From Desulfobulbaceae bacterium UBA5611 (GTDB taxonomy: Bacteria; Desulfobacterota; Desulfobulbia; Desulfobulbales; Desulfocapsaceae), in NCBI GenBank assembly GCA_002424635.1, contig DIKT01000042.1, positions 1 through 26,360 on the forward strand: DNA of 26,360 nt, given 5' to 3'. Shown here piece by piece: positions 14,843 through 22,452 of this stretch. The notes beneath the pieces were generated by a model. The model was not told where the DNA came from. It made no database searches and worked only from the letters and a program-made list of their open reading frames with translations. Position 1 is the stretch's first letter; each line of letters opens with the position of its first letter. Position numbers and translations under genes: made by a program.

Positions 14843-15874
14843 TCAGGGGCGATCAAGGTATGTGGCGGCCAGGGAAAGATAAGCGCGGGCCCGGTTGCGC
14901 CAATAATCGGCATCGTGCTCATTGACCTCTTCGATATGCCAGAGAGCGAGCTTGGCCCGCACACAGGCCCGGTAGCTTTGGTAATAGCCGGTCAGGGCCT
15001 CGGGCGGGCGGTCGGCGACGGTCTCGCGATATACCTCGAAAATGAGCCGGCTGATTTCCGGCGCTTCGAGCAATTCGCATTCCATGGCCAGGAAGGCCAG
15101 TTCCTCCACCGGATCGAGAATTCTGAAATCCGGCTCGAATTCCAGGCAATCGATAATCACCGGCTCCGGACCCAGGCAGACATGCTCCGGCCGCAGGTCG
15201 CCGTGGGCCTCGATAATCCTCCTGCCGGCGGCCCGCGCCGCGAAGATCTCCGGGCTGCGGGCCAGCAGTGCCAGTTGCGCTTCATGAATCCCGGCAACCT
15301 GCCCATCGGGCAACCCGTATTTCGGCAGGGTCAATGCCCGGCGATTTTCGGCGGTCCGGTTTTTGAGGCGCTCCACATATCGGTCGGCCGTCATGGCGAC
15401 TGGCACGGCATCCCGATAGAAGCGGGCAAGACGGCTGATGACCGCCCTGAGCTCTTCCGTTGTCACCGTCCGATTTTTGATGGCGCAATCGAGCATCCGC
15501 TCTTGCGGCAGCCTCTTCATTTTGACCAGCCACTCCGCGACCGTGCCGAGGCCGCCCAGATAAGGCCGGCCGGCCTGGTCAACCGTCAGGGGCACCACCT
15601 CGATGTAGACCTCGCCGGCCAGCCTGCGGTTGAGGCGGATTTCCTCGGCGCAGAAATGTTTTCTGGCCTCCAGGGTGCGGTAATCGAGGACATCGTATTG
15701 CACCGACTTTTTCATTTTGTAGACGAAGCGGTCGGTTAAAAACAACCACGACATATGGGTCTCGCGGGTTTCCACCAGGCTGGTCTTCTCGGGATAAACC
15801 TCCGGCCGCTGCAGAAAGGCAACTTTTTCTTGCATGGTGATACCGTCGTGATTAGTAGTTTTTTCAGGAGACAT
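14843..15874 (-). CDS. APH-like phosphotransferase (aminoglycoside phosphotransferase fold)
   Basis: A 343-residue protein with an aminoglycoside phosphotransferase/choline kinase-type fold. The catalytic loop is HGDLRPEHVCL, followed by the metal-binding IIDCLEFEPD. An N-terminal segment reads ETHMSWLFLTDRFVYKMKK, where the Lys pair is the likely ATP site. This architecture matches stand-alone versions of the N-terminal half of 'bifunctional APH/P-loop kinase' proteins; the C-terminal P-loop kinase is absent here. The natural substrate is unknown, and antibiotic resistance should not be assumed. Start: ATG 15874 is the longest ATG-initiated frame. ATG 15835 (MQEKVAFLQRP) is an equally good choice, since neither has a strong ribosome binding site. 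Confidence 0.8.
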   Translation of the reverse strand: MSPEKTTNHDGITMQEKVAFLQRPEVYPEKTSLVETRETHMSWLFLTDRFVYKMKKSVQYDVLDYRTLEARKHFCAEEIRLNRRLAGEVYIEVVPLTVDQAGRPYLGGLGTVAEWLVKMKRLPQERMLDCAIKNRTVTTEELRAVISRLARFYRDAVPVAMTADRYVERLKNRTAENRRALTLPKYGLPDGQVAGIHEAQLALLARSPEIFAARAAGRRIIEAHGDLRPEHVCLGPEPVIIDCLEFEPDFRILDPVEELAFLAMECELLEAPEISRLIFEVYRETVADRPPEALTGYYQSYRACVRAKLALWHIEEVNEHDADYWRNRARAYLSLAATYLDRP

Positions 15875-15956
15875 GAGCCGCGTTTTCCCCAAAGTCGGAC
15901 CGATGGGCCACCGGTCAGGCAGCCTCTTCTTTCACCCAATACCTGGGAGGACGAGC

Positions 15957-16610
15957 ATGCATAGCAAAGCGATCAACACCCTGGTTTCAATCCCGACGGA
16001 CCACGTAGTTCTTGAAGGCATGTTGGAACTGCCGGAAAATGCCGCCGGGGTCGTGCTCTTCGCCCACGGCAGCGGTAGCAGCCGCCACAGCCCCCGCAAC
16101 AATTTCGTGGCGGAGGTCTTGCGCCGGACCGGCACGGGCACCCTGCTTTTCGACCTCCTCACCAGCCGGGAAGAGAGCGTCTACGAGACCCGCTTCGACA
16201 TTCCCCTGCTCACCGGGCGATTGTTGGCCGCCACCCGCTGGGCCCGGCAATATGAGGCAACCCGTGCCCTCCCTATAGGCTACTTCGGGGCCAGCACCGG
16301 AGCGGCGGCCGCCCTGCGGGCCGCGGCCGAATTGCCCGCAACCGTCGTCGCCGTGGTCTCCCGCGGCGGCCGGCCCGATCTGGCCGGAGAAGAGGCCCTG
16401 GGCCGGGTGCAAGCCCCCACTCTTTTGCTGGTGGGCGGCCTGGACGGGGTCGTCATCGGTCTGAACCGAATGGCCCATGGCCTGCTGGCCGGGCCAAAGG
16501 AACTGGTCATCGTCCCCGGCGCCACCCATCTGTTCGAGGAACCGGGCACCTTGGAGGAGGTCGCGGCGCAGGCCGCCGGGTGGTTTAAGAAATATCTCGG
16601 CGCCGGCTAA
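15957..16610 (+). CDS. Dienelactone hydrolase-like alpha/beta hydrolase
   Basis: A 217-residue alpha/beta hydrolase. The oxyanion region is VVLFAHGSGSSRHSPRN, the nucleophile elbow is GASTGA (the family usually has G-x-S-x-G), and the probable acid and base are an Asp in VGGLDGVV and a His in PGATHLFEE. This subgroup is often found next to, or fused with, PRPP-binding phosphoribosyltransferases, and such a gene is present here on the opposite strand. ATG 15957 has GGGAGG six bases upstream. A longer frame from ATG 15873 has its AGGAG only two bases away and is unlikely. Substrate unknown. Confidence 0.85.
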   Translation: MHSKAINTLVSIPTDHVVLEGMLELPENAAGVVLFAHGSGSSRHSPRNNFVAEVLRRTGTGTLLFDLLTSREESVYETRFDIPLLTGRLLAATRWARQYEATRALPIGYFGASTGAAAALRAAAELPATVVAVVSRGGRPDLAGEEALGRVQAPTLLLVGGLDGVVIGLNRMAHGLLAGPKELVIVPGATHLFEEPGTLEEVAAQAAGWFKKYLGAG

Positions 16611-16661
16611 CTTCAACCGTTGTTCACCAGGCTTGGAGATAGCGTCCTATATCCGGAACCG

Positions 16662-16766
16662 TAAACGTTCGGCAGTGCCCGGATGCGCGCAGGCAGACCG
16701 ACGGGCTATAGCAGTTCCATGTGAGCCGGCCTGCCCCCGCGTAGAAAAAGTGCTGCTGAACGTTTA
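16662..16766. repeat. 105-bp imperfect palindrome between convergent genes
   Basis: The outer arms TAAACGTTCGGCAG (16662-16675) and CTGCTGAACGTTTA (16753-16766) pair with one mismatch. Inner segments near GCGCGCAGGC and GCCTGCCCCCGCG also pair. The right arm contains the stop codon of the phosphoribosyltransferase. It has no T-run on either side, so it is not a standard terminator. It could be a small non-autonomous element, a REP-like hairpin, or a two-way transcription barrier. Confidence 0.5.
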
Positions 16767-17405
16767 GGCGTTCCTGACAGTGCTTTCCCGCAATATCTCG
16801 ACGACCTCCTCGTCGCTCACCTGCGGGAATTCCAAGTAGAACTGGCCTACCGCGTAAAAGTCGACCCGGGTTTGCAGACAGATCACCCGATCGGCGTACC
16901 GGCTCACCGTGTCTATGGTGTCCGGGGGCGCAACCGGCACGGCGCAGATCAGCAGTTCGGGGGCCTTGGCCCGGATGGCATGCAGGGCCGAAATCATCGT
17001 GGCGCCGGTCGCCAGACCGTCATCAACCACGATGACGATCCTGCCGGCCGGATCGATGGGGGGCCGCACCGGGGTATATTGGGACCGACGCTTACGCATG
17101 GTCTCAAGCTGCCGATTTTTTTCCGCTTCGAGGTAATCCTCGGTGCCGCCCACCGAGCCGGCGTAGTCGGCCACATAGGCCCAGCCGGTCTCGTCCACCG
17201 AACCGATGGCAAGTTCGGGATTGCCCGGCGCGCCAAGTTTGCGCACCAGCACCACATCCATTTCACCTCCCAGATGGGCGGCGATCAGTTTGGCCATCGG
17301 CGCCGCGCCCCGAGGAATGGCAAGGATCAAGGGATTTTTGCCCTTAAATTCGGTAAGTTTTTCAACCAGCAGCCTGGCAGCTTCTTCCCGGTTCCTGTAT
17401 AGCAT
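16764..17405 (-). CDS. Phosphoribosyltransferase (PRPP-binding)
   Basis: A 213-residue type I phosphoribosyltransferase. The PRPP loop is IVIVVDDGLATGATM (about residues 122-136). An N-terminal AIPRGAAPMAKLIAAHL and a flexible-hood region with VLVRKLGAPGNPELAIGSV match the subfamily found with dienelactone hydrolases and annotated only as 'phosphoribosyltransferase'. GGAGG lies six bases before the ATG. It faces the hydrolase gene, and both are near the PRPP synthetase. The acceptor base or compound is unknown for this subgroup. Confidence 0.9.
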   Translation of the reverse strand: MLYRNREEAARLLVEKLTEFKGKNPLILAIPRGAAPMAKLIAAHLGGEMDVVLVRKLGAPGNPELAIGSVDETGWAYVADYAGSVGGTEDYLEAEKNRQLETMRKRRSQYTPVRPPIDPAGRIVIVVDDGLATGATMISALHAIRAKAPELLICAVPVAPPDTIDTVSRYADRVICLQTRVDFYAVGQFYLEFPQVSDEEVVEILRESTVRNA

Positions 17406-17437
17406 GATGCCCTCCGTTCAGGCCCATCCGTCAGTTT

Positions 17438-17845
17438 GTGTCTGTCAATATGCCGGGGTGGGGAACTCGGGTCGCCGCCTTCCCGGGCCGCTTTGCCGAT
17501 CCTCCACCGAACGGCTATCCCGTGCGGCAGGACAAGATCTTGACCAACAGGATGGTCATTGTTTTTATAGTTTATCCAGGGCCGTTCTTTTCAACACACC
17601 GTCTACCTGTTACCGCGACGCTTTCACGGGAGGAAAACAAGGCGGCTGTTCTTGAATTCATCTTCAGCAGGTGACGCTGGCCCCGGAGGATCGCCTTCAA
17701 CAAAGTCATGCACAAAATATGCCAATTGGCGGAAGATAACGGCCATAAAGATTTTTTCAAAATGTCTTATCAAATCTTAACAGATACCGATCGTGATCCG
17801 CAATATCTGGAACGGGAAATCACAGCGACAATCCCGGATCCGTGA
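17438..17845 (+). pseudogene. Possible interrupted reading frame (one in-frame TGA)
   Basis: One plus-strand frame runs from a GTG at 17438 to 17845 and is broken only by TGA at 17672-17674. The second half contains an ATG at 17708 and a protein-like 45-residue run (MHKICQLAEDNGHKDFF..., then TDTDRDPQYLEREI). I recognise neither half and see no ribosome binding site. This may be a decayed gene or chance. It is the only coding-like signal in the 17406-18218 gap. Confidence 0.25.
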
Positions 17846-18118
17846 TGTTCACCAGTGTTTGGTAGGCGTGACAATCGTCGGCAGCAGCGCCGGCAACAAA
17901 TAAAACGGCGTCTTAGTCTGAAAACAGGGTATTTTTCGACCTTTGGCAGAGAAAAATGAGATAAAGAGGAATCATCGGGAACATCCACGTTTTACACAAA
18001 ACTGATAACCGATGGCTATCTTTTTTGGTAACTCCCGGCCCAGACGAGTACGAAAACGGGGTCAAAAACTGGTAGAGCAGGATGCACTGCTGCCTGCTTG
18101 ATGTCTGGGAGCATCGGG
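17846..18118. other. Intergenic stretch with nothing recognised
   Basis: I see no gene, RNA gene or repeat here. The only supported structure in this gap is the terminator just to its right. Confidence 0.5.
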
Positions 18119-18171
18119 CTATGGCGCTTCAGAAAAAACCTATGGGCGCTTCATATCTGAAGCGCCCATAG
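18119..18171 (-). terminator. Rho-independent terminator of the rhodanese gene, with a third repeat arm
   Basis: On the minus strand, 47 bases after the rhodanese stop, a perfect 14-bp stem (18171-18158 with 18153-18140, four-base loop) is followed by G and six Ts (18138-18133). That is a textbook intrinsic terminator. A third copy of the arm (18119-18132, one base shorter) lies directly beyond the T-run and could pair with the first arm instead. Confidence 0.85.
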
Positions 18172-18218
18172 CTGGCAGCAAGGACAGTCGTCCGAGATCA
18201 CTTTGGTAATACCATTAT

Positions 18219-19148
18219 CTATTCTTTCTCCGAATACCATACCTGGTCTTCTGCCGGCAGGGAGAGAATAGTCGCCCACTCGGTCCATGAGGTGGCGTAG
18301 ATCTTTACGTCCTTCTGCTTGAGAATGTCCTTGAGCACGATATAGGCATGGGCGGTACGGTCACCGCTGTGGCAGTAGGTATACACGGTCTTGTCCGGAG
18401 TGATGCCCTTGGCTTCGAACATTTTTTTGATCTCGTCTCTGGATTTAAAGGTGTGATCTTCCTTGTTGTTGACATCGGTGCCGGTAAGATTGATGGCATT
18501 GGGAATGTGGCCGCCACGGATCGATCGGATTTTTTTACCGGTATATTCATCGACAGGCCGGACGTCGAGCAGGACAACCCCTTCTTGTGGAGCAATGACG
18601 GCATCGCGATAGACATCAGACCAGGTGATGACCACCGGATTCATCTTGGTGACATTGTAGCGGGTGGGCGTGATCTGGGCATGCTGTTCCGTCATCGGGT
18701 AACCGAGCTTGGTCCAGTTGACCTTACCGCCATTCAGCAGTTTCAGTTTGTCGGTATCATGTCCGAAATGCTCCATGATGACCAGCAGCCGGCTGGCGAA
18801 AATGCCGTATTTGTCATCGTAGGCCACCACAGTGGAGTTGTTATCAATACCGATGCTGGACATAAGCTTTTCGAATTGATCCTTGGTGGGATATTGAGTG
18901 GGCGGGACCGAATAGATATTGCCCAGGTCCAGATACCGGTTGATAACAAGCACGCCGGGGATATGCGTCACCCCTTTTTTGTGTTCTCCGGAAATAATCT
19001 CCGCCTTTTCCGGGACCTCGACGATTTTCATATTCTTGGCGTCAAGATTGTCCTTGAGCCAGTCGGCATTGACGATTTCGATGGCTGAGGCGGCTGATGT
19101 CCACGTCATGAGCATCATTAGAGCCAGGATGTAATGGATACGTTTCAT
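18219..19148 (-). CDS. Secreted tandem-rhodanese sulfurtransferase
   Basis: A 309-residue exported protein. A signal peptide (residues 1-22, ending SAASA) is followed by two rhodanese domains. The first (about 25-155) lacks the catalytic Cys, having DDKYG in the loop position. The second (about 180-305) has the active loop Y-C259-H-S-G-D-R-T, with the CH2A/CH2B-like DVRPVDEYTGKK and GHIPNAINL. It probably moves sulfane sulfur (thiosulfate, polysulfide or persulfide) in the periplasm. GGAG is present before the ATG. It follows the sulfur-linked two-component system and has its own sigma54-type promoter, so it is probably a target of that regulator. The cyanide:thiosulfate or mercaptopyruvate preference cannot be told. 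Confidence 0.9.
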   Translation of the reverse strand: MKRIHYILALMMLMTWTSAASAIEIVNADWLKDNLDAKNMKIVEVPEKAEIISGEHKKGVTHIPGVLVINRYLDLGNIYSVPPTQYPTKDQFEKLMSSIGIDNNSTVVAYDDKYGIFASRLLVIMEHFGHDTDKLKLLNGGKVNWTKLGYPMTEQHAQITPTRYNVTKMNPVVITWSDVYRDAVIAPQEGVVLLDVRPVDEYTGKKIRSIRGGHIPNAINLTGTDVNNKEDHTFKSRDEIKKMFEAKGITPDKTVYTYCHSGDRTAHAYIVLKDILKQKDVKIYATSWTEWATILSLPAEDQVWYSEKE

Positions 19149-19173
19149 AATCTTTTCTCCAGTTGTGGTGAAT

Positions 19174-19257
19174 GTTGGTAATCAGTTTGACTTTTTGCGG
19201 ACTTGCTGATGCAGGAAAATGGCCAGCTTTCTTCACGATCAAGTCCGTATTACCAAC
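19174..19257. repeat. Nested inverted repeats in the rhodanese leader
   Basis: GTTGGTAAT (19174-19182) pairs perfectly with ATTACCAAC (19249-19257), and inside them CGGACTT (19198-19204) pairs with AAGTCCG (19241-19247). The transcript start predicted from the sigma54 promoter falls at the right arm. The pair could therefore fold the mRNA 5' end onto the segment just upstream of the ribosome binding site, or could mark a protein-binding site. Confidence 0.5.
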
Positions 19258-19263
19258 ACTAGA

Positions 19264-19279
19264 AGCAAGATGTGTGCCA
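19264..19279 (-). promoter_or_regulatory. Sigma54 (-24/-12) promoter of the rhodanese gene
   Basis: On the minus strand TGGCAC, five bases, TTGCT. The GG (-24) and GC (-12) are exactly 12 bases apart, as sigma54 requires. The expected transcription start is near 19253, about 105 bases before the ATG. An NtrC-family activator gene lies immediately upstream. Confidence 0.75.
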
Positions 19280-19324
19280 GGAAGAAAACTTCAGTATTTC
19301 AGGGACAAGGGCGAGAACAGTGTT

Positions 19325-19352
19325 TTTCAAAATGAAAGATCATTTCAAAATG
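19325..19352. promoter_or_regulatory. Probable activator binding sites (upstream activating sequence)
   Basis: TTTCAAAATG occurs twice (19325-19334 and 19343-19352), 18 bases apart, and a dyad TGAAA-N5-TTTCA (19333-19347) joins them. The centre is about 85-90 bases upstream of the predicted sigma54 start, the usual place for an NtrC-type enhancer. Confidence 0.5.
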
Positions 19353-19370
19353 GAAGAAAAAAAGATGGGT

Positions 19371-20717
19371 TTACTGCAGGCTGTACTGTTTCATTTTGCG
19401 CCAGAGAGAAGTGGGGCTGATGCCGAGAATTTCGGCGGTTTTTCCCTTGTGACCGCTGAGGCTCTGGAGGGTTCGCTCGATCAGGACCTGTTCCATCGCC
19501 GCCAAAGAAATCAGGCCATCGCATAAAAGATCAGGCGGCAGGACTTCCGTTGCCGTGTTCGGCAGATGAACAGTACTGATACGGTCGCTGTCAGCCATGA
19601 TCACCGCCCGTTCCATGACGTTTTCCAGCTCCCGTACATTGCCGGGCCAGCTGTAAAGTAGCAGCCGGTCCAGGACTTCGCCGGCAATGCTTCTGATCTG
19701 CTTATGATAGCGCCGGTTGTATTTATTGCAGAAATGGTGGGCTAGCAAAGGGATGTCGGACTGGCGCTTTCTGAGAGGCGGGATATCAACGGTAATAACA
19801 TTCAGCCGGTAGAGCAGATCCTGGCGGAAGCGCCCCTGTGCCACCTCTTTTTCCAGGGACGCATTGGCGGCGACAATGATCCGGACATCGATCTTGACCG
19901 GTGTGGTCGCCCCGACCCGCATAATCTCCCCCTCCTGGAGAACCCGGAGGAGTTTTACCTGAAACTGGAGCGAGGTCGCATTGATTTCGTCCAGAAACAG
20001 GGTGCCTCCGGCTACCGCCTCAAATAACCCCTGTTTTCGCCGGTCAGCGCCGGTAAAAGCTCCCGCTTCATGGCCGAACAACTCGGATTCCAGAAGTGTT
20101 TCGGTGATGGCGCCGCAGTTGACCGGCAGAAAGGCGGCCCGACGGCGTTTGTTGCCACGGTGAATGGAACGGGCCACCAGTTCTTTGCCGGTGCCGGTCT
20201 CCCCCTGCAGGAGCACGGTGGTGTCAAGCGGCGCGATCCGGGCGATCATAGCCTGCAGGTCCTTCATGGGCCTGCTGTCGCCGACCAGCTCCTCGAAACC
20301 GATTCCGGCCACCTGTTCCTTGAGCCGTTTATTCTCCCGCAGCAGTTGGATATGATCAAGAGCCCGGCGCACCACCAGCAGAAAATCATCGGGCTCAAAA
20401 GGCTTCTGGATATAGTCGTAGGCGTTTTTCTGCATGGCCTCGATGGCCGATTCGATGGTGCCGTAGCCGGTAACCAGAATGACCAGGATTTCCGGATTGA
20501 ACCGTTTTGCGCCCTCCAGTACCTCAATGCCGTCGATATGGGGCATTTTCAGATCGGTGATGACCAGATCGAAGGGATCGCTTGCCAGCAGGCGCAAGGC
20601 CTCACGGCTGTCTCCGCATAGCTGCGGTTGCAGGTCCATCTCGGCCAGGGTGTCGCGGATCAGTTCCCGCATCCGTAGATCGTCATCCACCACCAGAATA
20701 TTGATCTTATTATCCAT
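19371..20717 (-). CDS. NtrC-family sigma54-dependent response regulator
   Basis: A 448-residue transcription activator. The receiver domain (1-120) has the acidic pocket DDD near residues 11-13 and a phosphoacceptor D55 in VITDLKMP. The AAA+ domain (about 145-380) has Walker A GETGTGKE, the sigma54-contacting GAFTGA loop and Walker B GGTLFLDEIN. A Fis-type helix-turn-helix ends the protein (AEILGISPTSLWRKMKQY). The start ATG 20717 overlaps the kinase stop by eight bases; an upstream frame extension is antisense-like and not coding. It is the cognate regulator of the kinase, and the likely target is the sigma54 promoter of the rhodanese gene directly downstream. Confidence 0.95.
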   Translation of the reverse strand: MDNKINILVVDDDLRMRELIRDTLAEMDLQPQLCGDSREALRLLASDPFDLVITDLKMPHIDGIEVLEGAKRFNPEILVILVTGYGTIESAIEAMQKNAYDYIQKPFEPDDFLLVVRRALDHIQLLRENKRLKEQVAGIGFEELVGDSRPMKDLQAMIARIAPLDTTVLLQGETGTGKELVARSIHRGNKRRRAAFLPVNCGAITETLLESELFGHEAGAFTGADRRKQGLFEAVAGGTLFLDEINATSLQFQVKLLRVLQEGEIMRVGATTPVKIDVRIIVAANASLEKEVAQGRFRQDLLYRLNVITVDIPPLRKRQSDIPLLAHHFCNKYNRRYHKQIRSIAGEVLDRLLLYSWPGNVRELENVMERAVIMADSDRISTVHLPNTATEVLPPDLLCDGLISLAAMEQVLIERTLQSLSGHKGKTAEILGISPTSLWRKMKQYSLQ

Positions 20718-22452
20718 GGGTCTCTCCCGGCAGGGGCAGAATGATGGTAAAGATGGTGCCGCCGCCAGGGGCGTTGCGGACATCGATGGCACCGCCATAG
20801 TCGTTGATGATACCGGCGCAGATGGAAAGGCCGAGCCCTGTACCCTGGCCCACCGGTTTGGTGGTGAAAAACGGATCAAAGATGCGGGACAGATCCTTGG
20901 GTGGAATGCCGGGCCCGCTGTCCTTGACAGTGATCTGCACCTCGTGCCCGGAACACTGGGAGGCGATGTTGATCTCGCCATTACTGCCGATGGCCTGGGC
21001 GCTGTTGAGTACGATATTGACCAAGACCTGCTCCAGTCTTTTCGGATCGGCCGTCACCGCCGGCAGCATGGAGAGATCAAGATGGACAGTAATGAAGCGC
21101 TTGTCGAGTTCAGTCTGCAAAACCTTGATCGTTTCGACCACTACCTTGTTGAGATCACAGGTTATGGTCCGATCCGGCGGTTGGGCGGAAAGCCTGGAAA
21201 AATTCAGGAGTTCGCGAATGATGGCGCTGCTTTTCTTGGCCTGCTCAGCAATAATGGCAAGGCGTTCCCGCTGCTCGGGCAGAAGATTGCTCCCTTTGAG
21301 AAGCAGTCGGGCATAGCCGAGGATGCTGCCGAGCGGAGTATTGAGTTCATGGGCGATGCCGGCTGAGAGCTGGCCGACCGCGGCCAGTTTTTCAGTGCGA
21401 TGCAAAACTTCCTGACGATGTTTTTCGTCGGTGATATCGCGGAAGGTGAATACCCTGCCTATGGTATTGCCGTCGCCATCAAAAAGGGGCACCGCATTGA
21501 CCGACAGCAACAGCTCCTTGTTTTCGCCACGGAAGAGAATCTCAATGTTCTGGAAAGCATCCGGGTTATCGACATTAAATATGGTCCTGGCCTCGGGAGG
21601 ACAATCGGCAAAAAGTTCATTGACCTTCAGTTCCTGCGCCTGTTTTTGTGACAGGTCAAGAATCTGCAGGGCGGCGCCGTTAATGGAGATGATCCTGTTT
21701 CTGGAATCCGTAACCAGCAGCCCCTCGGAGAGGCTTTGCAGGACAGAGGCAAGCTTTGATTTCTCCGCCAGATAATAGCCGCGCTGCCGCCGTTCTTCCT
21801 CTTCGGCTTTTTTGCGGGCGGTGATATCAAGGGCAACCTCGATGACCCTGGTCACCGCGCCATGCTCATCCTTGGCGTATGGAGTGGTGACAAGCTGAAA
21901 ATATTTGTCTTTTTTCCGTACCTCGCTGACCACCACTGGCCGGCCGGTGGCGAAGGTGTCCACGGCCGGGCAGTCGAGGCCCGGACCGTTTTTCAGGCAA
22001 TAAACCTCATAGCAGTGGTGTCCGCATACATTGTCAAGCTGATTATCAACCAGAAGCTCTCGTTGTTTTTCATTACACTTAATAATGGCAAAATCCTGAT
22101 CAATGATCGAGATGCCAACCCCGGTGGCATCAAAAATTGCCTGCAGCTCATCCCGTGCCTCACTCAGATCGCTGATTGTCTGATTGAGATATTCGTACAC
22201 CTGGGCAAAAGAACCGGCGATGATGCCGATGGGGTCGAGACTGAGCAGTTCGCTATCGTCAAATTCTTCCGGCCGGAGTGGCTGGGTACCCATGACCTCC
22301 AGCAGTTGGTTGGTTTTTTCTCGAATATAGCGGGTGTACCTGACATTCTCGTCGCGCAGGCGTTGGTTTTCTTCGGTCAACGTGCGGAGCGAGCTTGTTT
22401 TCTTGGCCGGCAGGCCGGCTGGATTGTTATTTTTTGCCGATGGTGATTTCAT
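20710..22452 (-). CDS. Cytoplasmic PAS histidine kinase with cysteine-rich sensor domain
   Basis: A 580-residue kinase with no transmembrane segment. An N-terminal coiled coil (about 20-55) is followed by a PAS domain (about 100-212), a second PAS domain (about 230-345), a HisKA domain with H368 in GIAHELNTPLG, and an HATPase domain (N-box LVNIVLNSAQAIG, DSGPGIPP, GQGTGLGLS). The first PAS carries cysteines 143, 147, 152 and 161 in a C-x3-C-x4-C-x8-C-P arrangement, suitable for redox, metal or persulfide sensing. The start is uncertain: ATG 22452 gives a 26-base overlap with the TusA gene, and ATG 22485 or 22482 are alternatives. It sits between TusA and its response regulator and is translationally coupled to both. 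Confidence 0.92.
   Translation of the reverse strand: MKSPSAKNNNPAGLPAKKTSSLRTLTEENQRLRDENVRYTRYIREKTNQLLEVMGTQPLRPEEFDDSELLSLDPIGIIAGSFAQVYEYLNQTISDLSEARDELQAIFDATGVGISIIDQDFAIIKCNEKQRELLVDNQLDNVCGHHCYEVYCLKNGPGLDCPAVDTFATGRPVVVSEVRKKDKYFQLVTTPYAKDEHGAVTRVIEVALDITARKKAEEEERRQRGYYLAEKSKLASVLQSLSEGLLVTDSRNRIISINGAALQILDLSQKQAQELKVNELFADCPPEARTIFNVDNPDAFQNIEILFRGENKELLLSVNAVPLFDGDGNTIGRVFTFRDITDEKHRQEVLHRTEKLAAVGQLSAGIAHELNTPLGSILGYARLLLKGSNLLPEQRERLAIIAEQAKKSSAIIRELLNFSRLSAQPPDRTITCDLNKVVVETIKVLQTELDKRFITVHLDLSMLPAVTADPKRLEQVLVNIVLNSAQAIGSNGEINIASQCSGHEVQITVKDSGPGIPPKDLSRIFDPFFTTKPVGQGTGLGLSICAGIINDYGGAIDVRNAPGGGTIFTIILPLPGETHG

Noticed and set aside
14834..15739. Plus-strand 301-codon frame opposite the APH-like kinase
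   Set aside because: The minus strand carries the kinase motif HGDLRPEH; the plus frame has no family signal.
15873..15956. Longer N-terminus for the dienelactone-hydrolase-like gene
   Set aside because: The AGGAG there is only two bases from the ATG, and the family fold begins after ATG 15957.
17672..17674. Selenocysteine codon in the interrupted frame
   Set aside because: I see no convincing SECIS hairpin after the TGA and recognise neither half of the protein.
18348..19088. Plus-strand 246-codon frame opposite the rhodanese gene
   Set aside because: It is antisense to the signal peptide and active-site loop of a real gene.
20718..20981. N-terminal extension of the response regulator frame
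   Set aside because: It overlaps the kinase ATPase domain in another frame and lacks a ribosome binding site; the receiver domain starts at ATG 20717.
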